DNA from: Thermodesulfobacteriota bacterium
GTDB lineage: Bacteria; Desulfobacterota; WTBG01; CAIYCZ01; CAIRTM01
NCBI GenBank assembly: GCA_028282925.1
Contig: JANQGV010000317.1
Coordinates: 1 to 53,559 of the forward strand
DNA length: 53,559 nucleotides
Reading direction: 5' to 3'
The notes below the pieces were generated by a model. The model did no database searches and was not told the DNA's origin. It was given only the letters and a program-made list of their open reading frames with translations. A program made the position numbers and the translations under genes. The number at the start of each line of letters is the position of its first letter. Within the stretch, counting starts at the first letter, position 1. Positions 28,683 to 37,077 of the stretch are shown here, one piece after another.

Positions 28683-30302
28683 TTACATTCTGCTCAGTTT
28701 GTACATCAGCGTTCTTCTGCCGATTCCAAGGACCTGAGCGGCTTTGGATTTGTTGTTGCCGGTCTGTTCAAGGGCTTTTTGAATGAGGGTACGTTCGGCC
28801 CGGTCGGTTATTTCCTGCAGGGTGTCTTTATAGTTGATCATATTATCCGGTATAACGACTTTCAAACCTGCTTCGTCATCGGCCCGGGCAAAGGCAAGAT
28901 CATCGGTGCCGATGACTTCACTGTTGGAAAGAATGGTGGCCTGTTCAACAACGTTTTCAAGCTCCCGCACGTTTCCCTTCCAGGGCGCGGTACGCAACTG
29001 TTCAAGGGCCTCCTGAGAGAACCATTTTTCACCGAGGTTGTGTTTACGACAGATCTCTTTTAAAAAAAAGTTCGCCAGCAAGGGAATGTCCTCCGACCGG
29101 TCCCGCAGGGGCGGCAGGGTAATCTCGACAACCTTCAGACGATAATAGAGGTCTTCCCTGAAATCGCCGGCTTTTATGGCCTCAGTCAGGTCGCGGTTGG
29201 TGGCCGACACAATGCGCACGTCCACCTGAATGGTTTTGCTGCCGCCCACGCGCTCGAATTCACGCTCCTGGATGGCGCGCAGTATTTTTGCCTGGGTGGC
29301 CAAGGACATGTCTCCCACTTCATCAAGAAACAGTGTGCCGCCATGGGCAAGCTCGAATTTGCCCGGCCGCTTTTCCACGCCGGTTGCAACGCCCTTTTCT
29401 ATGCCGAACAGTTCGCTTTCAAGCAGCGTTTCCGGCAGTGCGGCGCAGTTGACCGATATCAGGGGGCCTTCGGCCCGCAGGCTGCTGTAATGCAGGGTTT
29501 TGGCGATAAGCTCTTTGCCGGTGCCGCTCTCGCCGGTGACAAGCACGTTCACGTCAACGCCGGAAACTTTTTCAACCTTTTTGAGAATTTCTGAAAAACG
29601 CTTGCTGGTGCCGATAATGCTGTCGGTGGAAAACTTTTTTAACAGCTCGTGCTTCAGGTCGACGTTTTCGCGGGCCAGCTTATCGCATGATTTGCGGAGT
29701 TTTTCATACAGGCGTGTGTTTTCAAGGGCGGCTGCAGCGGAGTTGGCGATGATTGACAGAATTCGCTCCTTGTCGGCCGTGAACGCATCGGGGGTGCGGT
29801 GGCTCAGGTTTAAAACCGCTATGACCCGGTCGCCGGAAACCAGGGGAATGCTTATGAGAGAACGTATGTCGACCTGGGTCTGCCGGCTCTCCAGGAAGCG
29901 GTCTTCGGTCTGTACGTCCTGTACCAGAATCGATTTGCCGGAACGGGCCACATGCCCTGCAATGGATTCACCGATCCTGAAGCGGGTGGTGTCGGTATCC
30001 TCATCGATGAAGACCGCCTCATCGTCGTAGGGGCCCTTGGCGGCCTGCAGCACAAGCTCGCCCCGTTCGTCGTCGACAATCATCAGGGAGCAGTTGTCGG
30101 GGTCGAGTTCCTGCTGAATGATGGATACAATCGATTTACAGACCGAAGCAAAGTCGGTAATGTCTTTAATGGCATCGCCTACACGGCGGATAAGGGAAAG
30201 CTCCTCTATCTTTTCCAGATACTTTGCATTTATATTGGACAGGATTTTTTTCAGGTTGTCGTGTTCCCGGGACAGGTTGTCCTGAGGTGGATTTTTTTTC
30301 AT
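28683..30302 (-). CDS. Sigma-54-dependent activator with N-terminal GAF domain
   Basis: It has 539 residues. A GAF domain (about 30-185) senses an unknown ligand. The AAA+ domain follows, with Walker A GESGTGKELIA and Walker B GGTLFLDEVGDM, and a C-terminal Fis-type helix-turn-helix is present (QTGNNKSKAAQVLGIGRRTLMYKL). It resembles NifA-type activators. The sigma-54 contact loop reads GVATGV (within ELFGIEKGVATGVEKR) instead of GAFTGA: the Thr-Gly pair remains, but the Phe is Ala. No receiver domain is present, so the convergent kinase is not an obvious direct partner. Confidence 0.92.
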   Translation of the reverse strand: MKKNPPQDNLSREHDNLKKILSNINAKYLEKIEELSLIRRVGDAIKDITDFASVCKSIVSIIQQELDPDNCSLMIVDDERGELVLQAAKGPYDDEAVFIDEDTDTTRFRIGESIAGHVARSGKSILVQDVQTEDRFLESRQTQVDIRSLISIPLVSGDRVIAVLNLSHRTPDAFTADKERILSIIANSAAAALENTRLYEKLRKSCDKLARENVDLKHELLKKFSTDSIIGTSKRFSEILKKVEKVSGVDVNVLVTGESGTGKELIAKTLHYSSLRAEGPLISVNCAALPETLLESELFGIEKGVATGVEKRPGKFELAHGGTLFLDEVGDMSLATQAKILRAIQEREFERVGGSKTIQVDVRIVSATNRDLTEAIKAGDFREDLYYRLKVVEITLPPLRDRSEDIPLLANFFLKEICRKHNLGEKWFSQEALEQLRTAPWKGNVRELENVVEQATILSNSEVIGTDDLAFARADDEAGLKVVIPDNMINYKDTLQEITDRAERTLIQKALEQTGNNKSKAAQVLGIGRRTLMYKLSRM

Positions 30303-30376
30303 AGAGATTGTGGTCCTTTTGCCTGTTTATGGCACACATATACCATATGCAGTATATTTGTTCAAGAAAGGCTAGC

Positions 30377-30612
30377 GAGACTGCCGGAGAACGCCCATCT
30401 TCTTCGTTGCACTCACCCTTCGTCACTGCAGCGTACATGAAAGTACGCCTCATGATCAACAGGAAAACAGAGATTATCCTGTTGAAGGGAACAAAGCACA
30501 TACGTGCTTCTTGTTTTCCTTTTTTGAGGAAAACAAGCCAACCGCTATGCGGTTGTTTGTTGCCACCTCAGGGTTTCGTGCGCCTTAAATATGAACATTC
30601 TCCAACAGTCTC
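30377..30612 (+). repeat. Repeat family A, expanded copy (236 bp)
   Basis: The outer 125 bp match family A, starting GAGACTGCCGGAGAA and ending TTCTCCAACAGTCTC. The G-to-A change near the left end is matched by a C-to-T change at the right. About 111 extra bases are inserted after CCTCAT. The insert consists almost wholly of four hairpins: 30456-30485, 30494-30509, 30510-30537 and 30539-30555. It lies between the sigma-54 activator start and the AcsA-like gene end. Confidence 0.8.
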
Positions 30613-30640
30613 TTGTTGCAAAGTATTCTTAAAAGCCAAG

Positions 30641-30667
30641 AAACTGTTGGATAACATCCAGCAGTTT
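30641..30667 (-). terminator. Hairpin behind the AcsA-like gene
   Basis: A 12-bp stem (30641-30652 with 30656-30667, one G-U pair) with a 3-nt loop lies 35 nt beyond the stop codon at 30702. The T tract on the minus strand is short and displaced, so it is a weak terminator or an RNA-stabilising hairpin. Confidence 0.45.
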
Positions 30668-30701
30668 TCGTTGGTCGTATTATGTCCATTCTCTGAAATT
30701 G

Positions 30702-32414
30702 TTACAGCTTGTCGATGTCGCCGGTAGGGAGTCCCAGTTCCCAGGCTTTCAGCACCCTGTGCAGCAGTTCTCCTTTGCTGCTGCGGGGCAGCTTTTCGCA
30801 GAATTGAATGCTGCGGGGGGTCGCATCGGGAGACAGGTTGTTGCGCACGTAGGCCATTATTTTCTGTTCGAGCTGCGGGCTGGGAGAGTAGGCCTCCTTG
30901 AGTTGAATATACGCCTTGAGCTGCTTGATACCGTGATTTTCGGGAACTCTGATAATGCCCGCATCGGCAACCGCCGGGTGCCGCTTGACGGTTTCCTCCA
31001 CTTCAACCAGCCCCAGTTTCCCTGAAGCGGTAATAATAACATTGCCGGTGCGCCCCTGGTAAAAAAAGTAGCCGTCATGATCGGCAAAGGCCGTGTCGCC
31101 GGACATGAGCCAGGGCTGTTGCCGGAAGTATTGCCGGTATGCCTCGGGCTTTCGCCACACCCCGGTTGCCATGGAAGGCCAGGGGGCTTTGAGCGCCAGC
31201 TCTCCCATAGTAAACGGTACCACCTCTTCATGCTCTTTGTCGAATATCGCGGCCTGAATGCCGGGGACGGGCCTGCCCAGGTAGCCTGGTTTTATGGGCA
31301 GGCAGCGGAAATTGGCTATGGTGATCATGCCGGTCTCGGCGGTCCACCAGGTATCATACACCGGAAGACCCAGAATGCGCATGACTCCGTAAATAATATC
31401 GGGGGTCAGGGGCTCGATAACGCTCAGCATATGCCGGATGCGCGAGAGGTCGTATTTAGCAGCGGTTTTCTCACCGGCCTCAACCATCATGCGGTAGAGG
31501 CGGGCAATGGCATAAAAAACGGTTACGCCGAACTTTTCGAAACGCTCGTAGATTTCTTCAGCAGAACTTAGCCGCATGGTTACAAAGCTGGTCACACCGC
31601 ACAGCCAGGGGGCAAAAGCGCTGTAGGCAACGTTCATCGGCCATCCCGGCAGGGCCTGGGTCCAGAGCACATCTCCTTCTTTTAAATCCAGCACCCATTT
31701 TGCGGTTATATAATAGCCCCGCATGGTATCGTGGGAGTTAAGCAACCCCAGGGGGCTGCCGTCGGGTGCCGATGTGTAAATCAGGAAAAGAGGGTCCCGG
31801 GGGTCGACCCACTCAAGTTCGAGATCATCAGGGGCTTCGGTCATGAGCGCCTCCCAGGACACATCGTCCGGCTGCAGGCCGGCCTCTTCGCCCACGATAA
31901 TACATTTTTCAAGATCGGGCAGCTCGTCTTCCGGCACCCGGGTGCGGTGCCGGGTGGTGGTGATAAGCACCTTGCCCTGGCCGTCGAGCATACGGTCCCG
32001 GACCGCCGTCTCGCGGTAGTTGCTGTAGAGCGGCGCAATGACGGCCCCAATCTTGGCACAACCCACCAGGGCGATAAAGAGTTCGGGGCAACTGGGCAGG
32101 AAAATAAAAACCCGGTCGCCCTTTGCAACACCCAGGCTGCGCAGCGCATTGCCGAAACGGTTCGACAGGAGCCGCATTTGCCTGAACGTAATCTGCACGG
32201 TTACTTTGTCATGGCTGTAGATCAGGCAGTTTGTGTCGGCCAGGGACGGGTTTTCAGCCTGACGGTCGATGGCCTCGTGGGCAATGTTGACCCTGCCGGT
32301 GGTGTGCCATGAAAAATCCCGGTTCACCTCGTCCCAGGAAAAGTTCCGGCAGGCATCTTTGTAGTCCGTCAAGTTGGCGCCCTGCATGCGGGGTTTGATC
32401 TCGTTTTCAAACAT
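30702..32414 (-). CDS. AcsA-like acyl-CoA synthetase homologue lacking catalytic residues (probable pseudoenzyme)
   Basis: Its 570 residues align end to end with AMP-forming acetyl-CoA synthetases of the Bacillus AcsA type (NFSWDEVNRDFSWHTTG, KWVLDLKEGDVLWT, VYDTWWTAETGM, HRVLKAWELGLPTGDI). Three normally invariant sites are altered. The P-loop is TSAPDGSPLGLL instead of TSGSTGTPKGVL, losing its Lys. GRVDDV is GRTGNV. The C-terminal SGKI reads KGEL, putting Glu549 where the adenylating lysine should be. That lysine is also the residue acetylated to switch Acs off. Asp440 (SGDTAF) and the TAETG core remain. The start overlaps the deacetylase gene by 8 nt. It probably no longer adenylates acetate; it may bind a ligand or act as a decoy or scaffold. 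Confidence 0.85.
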   Translation of the reverse strand: MFENEIKPRMQGANLTDYKDACRNFSWDEVNRDFSWHTTGRVNIAHEAIDRQAENPSLADTNCLIYSHDKVTVQITFRQMRLLSNRFGNALRSLGVAKGDRVFIFLPSCPELFIALVGCAKIGAVIAPLYSNYRETAVRDRMLDGQGKVLITTTRHRTRVPEDELPDLEKCIIVGEEAGLQPDDVSWEALMTEAPDDLELEWVDPRDPLFLIYTSAPDGSPLGLLNSHDTMRGYYITAKWVLDLKEGDVLWTQALPGWPMNVAYSAFAPWLCGVTSFVTMRLSSAEEIYERFEKFGVTVFYAIARLYRMMVEAGEKTAAKYDLSRIRHMLSVIEPLTPDIIYGVMRILGLPVYDTWWTAETGMITIANFRCLPIKPGYLGRPVPGIQAAIFDKEHEEVVPFTMGELALKAPWPSMATGVWRKPEAYRQYFRQQPWLMSGDTAFADHDGYFFYQGRTGNVIITASGKLGLVEVEETVKRHPAVADAGIIRVPENHGIKQLKAYIQLKEAYSPSPQLEQKIMAYVRNNLSPDATPRSIQFCEKLPRSSKGELLHRVLKAWELGLPTGDIDKL

Positions 32415-33471
32415 TGTCCAAGCTCTTCCAGAAAGGTCCGTGGGTTTCTTTCACCTTTTTTATGATGTCCGGCGTGGGAGATGAGGCGCGCAGCTTCGGA
32501 GGTGTTTTTTTACGCAGGTGTTCAGGCACGGATCCCAGCAGCAGCGTTTCCAGAACCGCCGCCGCCGACTTGCGCATGGCGCCCAGATCGTAGCCGCCTT
32601 CAATCAGTGCCAGCATTTTACCCTCACAGGTCTGATCGGCTATGCCGAGTATTATTTCTGTCAGTCCGGCATAGCCCTGCTCGGTGACTTTCATGCCCCC
32701 TATGGGGTCGTCATAATGGGTATCGAACCCTGCTGAAACAAGAACAAGCTGGGGGTTGAACTCCAGGGCCACCGGAACGAGCAACCGTTCATACAGGGCC
32801 AGGAAGTCGCTGTCGTCCTGTTGGGCCGGCATGGGAACGTTTATTGTAAAACCCTCACCGGGTCCGCTGCCTGTTTCTGCAAAATCGCCGGTGCCCGGAA
32901 AGAAGGGGAAGCGGTGGGAGGAAAACAGCAGTACCCCGGGGTCACGGTCGAAAATGTGCTGGGTGCCGTTGGCATGGTGCAGGTCCCAGTCGATAATAAG
33001 GATCCGCTCCAGGCCGTGCCGACGGCGGGCGTACTCGGCTGCCAGGGCCACATTGTTGAAGATGCAGAAGCCCATCTGGCGGTTGCGTTCGGCATGGTGA
33101 CCGGGGGGGCGCACCAGGGCAAAGCCGTTGTCGAGGGTGCCGGTAACAATCTGTTCAACCGCTTCAAACACCCCGCCGGCGGCCAGAAACGCGGCCTCGC
33201 AGGTCTTCTCGGAGGTGACCGTATCGGGGTCCAGGTAGCGTATGGGCTCATCGGCGGTGTCCAGGATTTTTTCTATATAGTCGGGGGTATGCACCCATTC
33301 AATTTCTTCAAGGCTTGCCAGACGGGGTGCGATGGGGATAAGGGACTTGTGCAGTTCGCTGTGATCGATGGTTTTGTATATGGTTTCCAGCCGCTGCGGT
33401 ATTTCTATATGATGCACGCCGGTTTTGTGTTCCAGATACCTGTTGTCGCGTACAATACCTGTGCGTCGCAC
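32407..33471 (-). CDS. Histone-deacetylase-family (AcuC-like) zinc amidohydrolase
   Basis: About 354 residues. All active-site elements of the arginase/deacetylase fold are present: RPPGHHAE (tandem His), DWDLHHANGTQ and SAGFDTHYDDP (zinc Asp-His-Asp) and EGGYDLGAM (catalytic Tyr). It should remove acetyl groups from lysine or polyamine substrates in the cytoplasm. In Bacillus, AcuC deacetylates AcsA; here the enzyme is encoded directly upstream of, and overlapping, an AcsA homologue. I prefer the GTG at 33471, which has GGGAGG 5 nt upstream; the ATG at 33498 has none and lies at the expected transcription start of a TATACT promoter (33513-33508). Confidence 0.9.
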   Translation of the reverse strand: MRRTGIVRDNRYLEHKTGVHHIEIPQRLETIYKTIDHSELHKSLIPIAPRLASLEEIEWVHTPDYIEKILDTADEPIRYLDPDTVTSEKTCEAAFLAAGGVFEAVEQIVTGTLDNGFALVRPPGHHAERNRQMGFCIFNNVALAAEYARRRHGLERILIIDWDLHHANGTQHIFDRDPGVLLFSSHRFPFFPGTGDFAETGSGPGEGFTINVPMPAQQDDSDFLALYERLLVPVALEFNPQLVLVSAGFDTHYDDPIGGMKVTEQGYAGLTEIILGIADQTCEGKMLALIEGGYDLGAMRKSAAAVLETLLLGSVPEHLRKKTPPKLRASSPTPDIIKKVKETHGPFWKSLDNV

Positions 33472-33621
33472 GATAGCCTCCCGGTTAAAAGTGGGCATAT
33501 ATCAAACAGTATAGCGCACAAACGGCATTAAACAAGCAATTTCGAAAGGTTACATCAGGCCGGTTGTTTTTAATCCCCGGCCTGTCCCAACCACCTGTTT
33601 TTATAACAGGTTTTCTTTATA

Positions 33622-33649
33622 TTGACAAAATTTATTATTCTGGTATTAT
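33622..33649 (+). promoter_or_regulatory. Promoter of tRNA-Ala
   Basis: TTGACA (33622-33627), a 16-nt spacer and TATTAT (33644-33649) lie 43 nt before the tRNA. Confidence 0.6.
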
Positions 33650-33692
33650 TTATGGCTATTCTGTTAGGCATTTATAACAGTTGTTAGCAAGT

Positions 33693-33768
33693 GGGGTTAT
33701 AGCTCAGCTGGGAGAGCGCATGACTGGCAGTCATGAGGTCCGGGGTTCGATCCCCCGTAGCTCCACCA
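33693..33768 (+). tRNA. tRNA-Ala (anticodon GGC)
   Basis: A 76-nt cloverleaf with the CCA encoded. The anticodon loop CTGGCAG gives GGC. The acceptor stem GGGGTTA/TAGCTCC contains the G3-U70 wobble pair, the alanine identity element. The TPsiC arm is CGGGG-TTCGATC-CCCCG. Confidence 0.97.
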
Positions 33769-33776
33769 TGAATATC

Positions 33777-33808
33777 AAGCACTTAGCATTTTGCTAGGTG
33801 CTTTTTTT
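33777..33808 (+). terminator. Rho-independent terminator of tRNA-Ala
   Basis: A 12-bp stem (33777-33788 with 33792-33803) with a 3-nt loop, followed by TTTTT. Confidence 0.85.
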
Positions 33809-33902
33809 ATTGCCAAAAGGGTGGATTGTGAAGTAATTGTGAAGAGAACAAGAGAAAATAACGGACAAGATTAATAGGTGATCAAGCAATGCAGGAGACC
33901 CG

Positions 33903-34670
33903 ATGAAAATCCTTGTTGTTGTACAAGGAGCCTACGCCGAACGGATTGCCAAAAATCTGCAGACCCACGCACCCGAAGACTGGGAAATAGCTTCCATACC
34001 ATTAACGACCCGGGTGCCGCACATTATCGATGAGCCGGAAGACTTCATACCACCGGATATTCCCCGTAGCGACCTGCTGCTATTCTTGAGCGAGTCTGAC
34101 GCATCCGCGCAGCTCATTCCTGGAATCGCCAGGAAGGCACATGTCCGGGGAGTCATTGCGCCGATTGAGCATTCCGACTGGCTCTCACAAGGGTTGAAGG
34201 GGCAGGTCCAACAGGAGCTCGATAGAGACGGCATTGGCAGTGCGTTTCCGAAAAACTTTTGCACACTGACACGAAACACCTATGGATATCGGGGCAATGC
34301 CGAGCCCTATGACTGTTCTGTCATTTCCGAATTTGCCGAACATTTCGGACAGCCCAAATTTAGCGTTGAAGTAAGCGCTGAAACAGGCGTCATTCAAAAT
34401 ATCACCGTTGAACGTTGCTCAGCCTGTGGCTCGACACATCACGCCGTCAATAAGATAATCGGCCGACACGTGGATGAAGTCATTCCAAATGCCGGTCTCC
34501 TCTGCATGCAGTTCCCCTGCCTGGCTTCCATGCAGATGGAACATATTGACAAAGATATGTACAACACGCTTATGCATCTGTCCGGCCAGATATTCAACGA
34601 GCAGCTCGAACCGCATCTCGAGCCGTATTATTCGGAACAACGGCGCAAAAAAAAGGAGCAGGCTCCTTAG
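33903..34670 (+). CDS. DUF166-family protein
   Basis: It has 255 residues. MKILVVVQGAYAERIAKNL opens a Rossmann-like half, and the second half carries CSACGSTHHA and an LLCMQFPCLASM segment with conserved cysteines, as in DUF166 (COG1810) proteins of methanogens and sulfate reducers. The CxxC and the later Cys suggest a metal or Fe-S site. The function is unknown. GGAG precedes the ATG. It is a single gene right behind tRNA-Ala. Confidence 0.75.
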   Translation: MKILVVVQGAYAERIAKNLQTHAPEDWEIASIPLTTRVPHIIDEPEDFIPPDIPRSDLLLFLSESDASAQLIPGIARKAHVRGVIAPIEHSDWLSQGLKGQVQQELDRDGIGSAFPKNFCTLTRNTYGYRGNAEPYDCSVISEFAEHFGQPKFSVEVSAETGVIQNITVERCSACGSTHHAVNKIIGRHVDEVIPNAGLLCMQFPCLASMQMEHIDKDMYNTLMHLSGQIFNEQLEPHLEPYYSEQRRKKKEQAP

Positions 34671-35723
34671 CCTGAGAAGCTTCAGCGTAGTAGAAAGTTC
34701 AACGACAAAAGCACACATACTTTTCAAGCCTGGGGATGAGTTTGTCCGCGCAAGGCGAGGTGATCCCTCTCAGCCCCACCAGGAAAACAAAAGGCACCCT
34801 GCTTTTTTGGTTTGTTTTTTTGTAGAGTTCCCAAAGTAAATATTAAACGGACGTTACCCTCTGTCTCATGAACCAGTTCCTTACTAAAGAAAATTTGTTC
34901 TTTTGAAAACCCTGCTCTTTGGTCTTCAGACAAAAAGCTTTTAGGTGAACAACTTCTTTTGTACTGAGGTATTTGTTTTCATCAATAACCCAGGCAATGC
35001 TTTTCTTTTTCTGCTGCTTGGTTTTTAGTTCACCTTTCATCAGTTTGATGAACCATTTTTGGATATTCATATTTTTAGGAATTGGAATGTGGTTTTAAAA
35101 AGTTGAGGTTTTACAAGGGAAAGGGGCAGGTATTCTGAAACTTATACAACATAGGGGTGCAAGTCAAACATGATGAAGACATAGAAGATATTCACACATA
35201 ATTTTAAGCTGATATTTGAATGGATTTGTTTCTGACTGGAAATACAGAGGCTGTGGGGCTGTTTCTGAAAGGTTCGGAAGGTTTTCACAAAATAAAAAAG
35301 GTTCACTCTTCTGATGAAAAGTGAACCTTCATAGAAAAATTGTAGTTCTATTGAAATAATTTGTCAATGAAATATTTTATATGCAACCATCTGTATTTCT
35401 ACGGATAGTATTTTTGTTTTTTATTGTTTATAATTTTTCCCTGACCCCTTTCATCGAAAAAAATTAGTGTCTCGAAGAAACTATTAATAATATACATGTT
35501 TTTTCCTTCTTAACAATCAATGCACTAATAGCTTGCAAGAATAAAAGGTTTTTCAAGTTAGGTTGTAGCTGATGAGAAAACAATCTTTTTTCAATCACTT
35601 AGGAAATTAGATGTTGTTGACACTGGAATTGCCTTTTGTTAGACTCTAATGGGGAAAAAGATTATAAATCACTCACTATATAGATTTTTTTACGTTAAAT
35701 GCAGAAATAGATGGAGGTAAGAA
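34671..35723. other. Gene-poor AT-rich segment
   Basis: About 1 kb with no convincing gene. A minus-strand frame at 34843-35070 encodes 75 Lys-rich residues (MNIQKWFIKLMKGELKTKQQ...) with no recognisable domain; I do not call it. Base composition is clearly richer in A and T than the flanks, consistent with acquired or decayed DNA. One hairpin is listed separately. Confidence 0.5.
35298..35329 (-). terminator. Orphan terminator-like hairpin
   Basis: AAGGTTCAC (35298-35306) pairs with GTGAACCTT (35321-35329). On the minus strand it runs into TTTTTTATTTTG, a good U tract. No gene is visible that it would serve, which suggests a remnant. Confidence 0.5.
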
Positions 35724-36293
35724 TTGCAACAAGAATGCTCCTCAAAATACAGAATTTCAGGGCATGAAACATTTACGTGCCGATATACGTGGTTGCCTAA
35801 AGCTGTTTTAGCGGTAAAAGAGAATCCAAAAATTTTTTCTGAAGAAGATCGTGCCATTGTTATACTAGGTGTTGGCAAGAATATGGTGAAGTCTATTCGC
35901 TTTTGGAGCAGTGCGGCCGACATAATTCAAAACCAAAACAAATCAGGCTTTCATGTTACCGATTTTGGCGAAAATTTGTTTGGAAATGAACAGTCACTTG
36001 ATCCTTACCTAGAAGATATTAAAACACTTTGGTTAATTCATTGGAAATTGTCTACTCGGTTAGACGAGCCTCTCTTTGCTTGGGATTACCTTTTAAACCG
36101 ATGGCATGAACCTGAAATAATACCTTCTTCAGTTTTAAAAACTTTTCAAAGAGAACCAATCGTTGTCGAAAAAAAAATATCCACAACAACTATTAACCAT
36201 CATTTTGACACCTTTATTCGCACCTACGTTCCCAGTCGTGGTTCCAAAGGTGTTGTAAAGAGGGGTAGGTGTCACATCTTGATTAGTGATTAA
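35724..36293 (+). pseudogene. Truncated DUF4007 gene
   Basis: It has 189 residues. The N-terminal part matches DUF4007 (YRISGHETFTCRYTWLPKAV, EDRAIVILGVGKNMVKSIRFW, SLDPYLEDIKTLWLIHWKL), a family of about 300 residues. The match ends near VPSRGSKGVV, then unrelated residues lead to a stop, and no other frame continues it. The start is a TTG with GGAGG 8 nt upstream. Family members are reported mostly near DNA-modification and defence genes (my recollection, not checked). None is left here, so this is probably the remnant of a lost defence cassette. Confidence 0.6.
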
Positions 36294-36460
36294 ATATCAT
36301 CGTCCCTCCCTAGTTCTCCTTAAAATAAAGCTGTTTTTGTCCGTTGTGCAAACGGGTGTTTTCAGCTAGTATGCTTAGGCGACTTGGCCCGTGGAAAGGC
36401 CCTGTGGAGATTTTTTGAAAAACCCAATAGTTGAGTTTGCCATTCAGGAGGACAGGTAGT

Positions 36461-36574
36461 ATGAAAAAATGGAAGTGCACAATTTGTGGTTATGCCTCCC
36501 GGGGAGATGCCCCGCCGGAAAATTGTCCCAAATGTGGTGTGCCCAAAGAAAAGTTTAAAGAAGAAGCTGAATAG
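36461..36574 (+). CDS. Rubredoxin-like mini-protein
   Basis: Only 37 residues: CTICGY at the N-terminus and CPKCG at the C-terminus form a Cys4 iron (or zinc) site like the rubredoxin-like domain at the end of rubrerythrin. A perfect AGGAGG (36446-36451) precedes the ATG, supporting expression. It may be a small electron carrier in oxygen or peroxide defence of an anaerobe. It is followed after 15 nt by repeat A copy 3. Confidence 0.8.
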   Translation: MKKWKCTICGYASRGDAPPENCPKCGVPKEKFKEEAE

Positions 36575-36589
36575 GTTTTCTCCCAGCTA

Positions 36590-36714
36590 GAGGCTGCCGG
36601 AGAACGTCCATCTCCTGCGTTGCGCTCACCCTTTGTCACTGCGACGTACAGACAAGTACGCCTCATTCCAAAGGATATCGCGCGCCTTGCATCTGAACAT
36701 TCTCCAACAGCCTC
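36590..36714 (+). repeat. Repeat family A, copy 3 (125 bp)
   Basis: Very close to copy 2. The ends are GAGGCTGCCGGAGAA and TTCTCCAACAGCCTC. The internal stem CGTAC/GTACG is kept, with a different loop (AGACAA). It lies in the 3' region of the rubredoxin-like gene. Confidence 0.85.
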
Positions 36715-36933
36715 CCATTAAGTAGGTATTCCGACAAACTCCTGTTATCAACGCACTGTTTTAATAACATTGTATGTAACATGAAGGACAGCGATCTGAA
36801 GTGGCCGCTGCCCTTTTGTTTTTCAGATTACGGCCTCATAAATCGTTTTTAACTGCTCCCGTAATTTTATACACTTCACCAGCCGTTCCGGCTTTGCCGT
36901 AGGAGTTCTTCGACCATATAAATAAAATTGTTC

Positions 36934-36993
36934 TTGACATTAATAGAGCAGCGATGTATTAAAGAGTAGTGCTCTTTTGAAGAGTGGCACTCT
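36934..36993 (+). promoter_or_regulatory. TetR-gene promoter with two palindromic operator candidates
   Basis: TTGACA (36934-36939) and TATTAA (36957-36962) with a 17-nt spacer are followed by AGAGTAGTGCTCT (36963-36975, imperfect) and AGAGTGGCACTCT (36981-36993, perfect around its centre). The two sites are spaced 18 nt centre to centre, over the expected transcription start. This placement suggests autorepression by the TetR protein encoded next. Confidence 0.5.
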
Positions 36994-37077
36994 GTTGCTT
37001 TGTTGTTGCACAGCTTCCGTCCCCGGCAAGCAGCACATTTTAACAGCATGACACGTAACACCTTCAGCAGGCTTTAT

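Noticed and set aside
34843-35070. 75-codon Lys-rich frame on the minus strand
   Set aside because: No domain, no clear ribosome binding site, and the segment is AT-rich with other overlapping frames.
33693-36574. Integrated element bounded by a duplicated tRNA-Ala 3' end
   Set aside because: I found no second copy of the tRNA end and no integrase gene in the window, so only loss or acquisition of DNA in general is supported.
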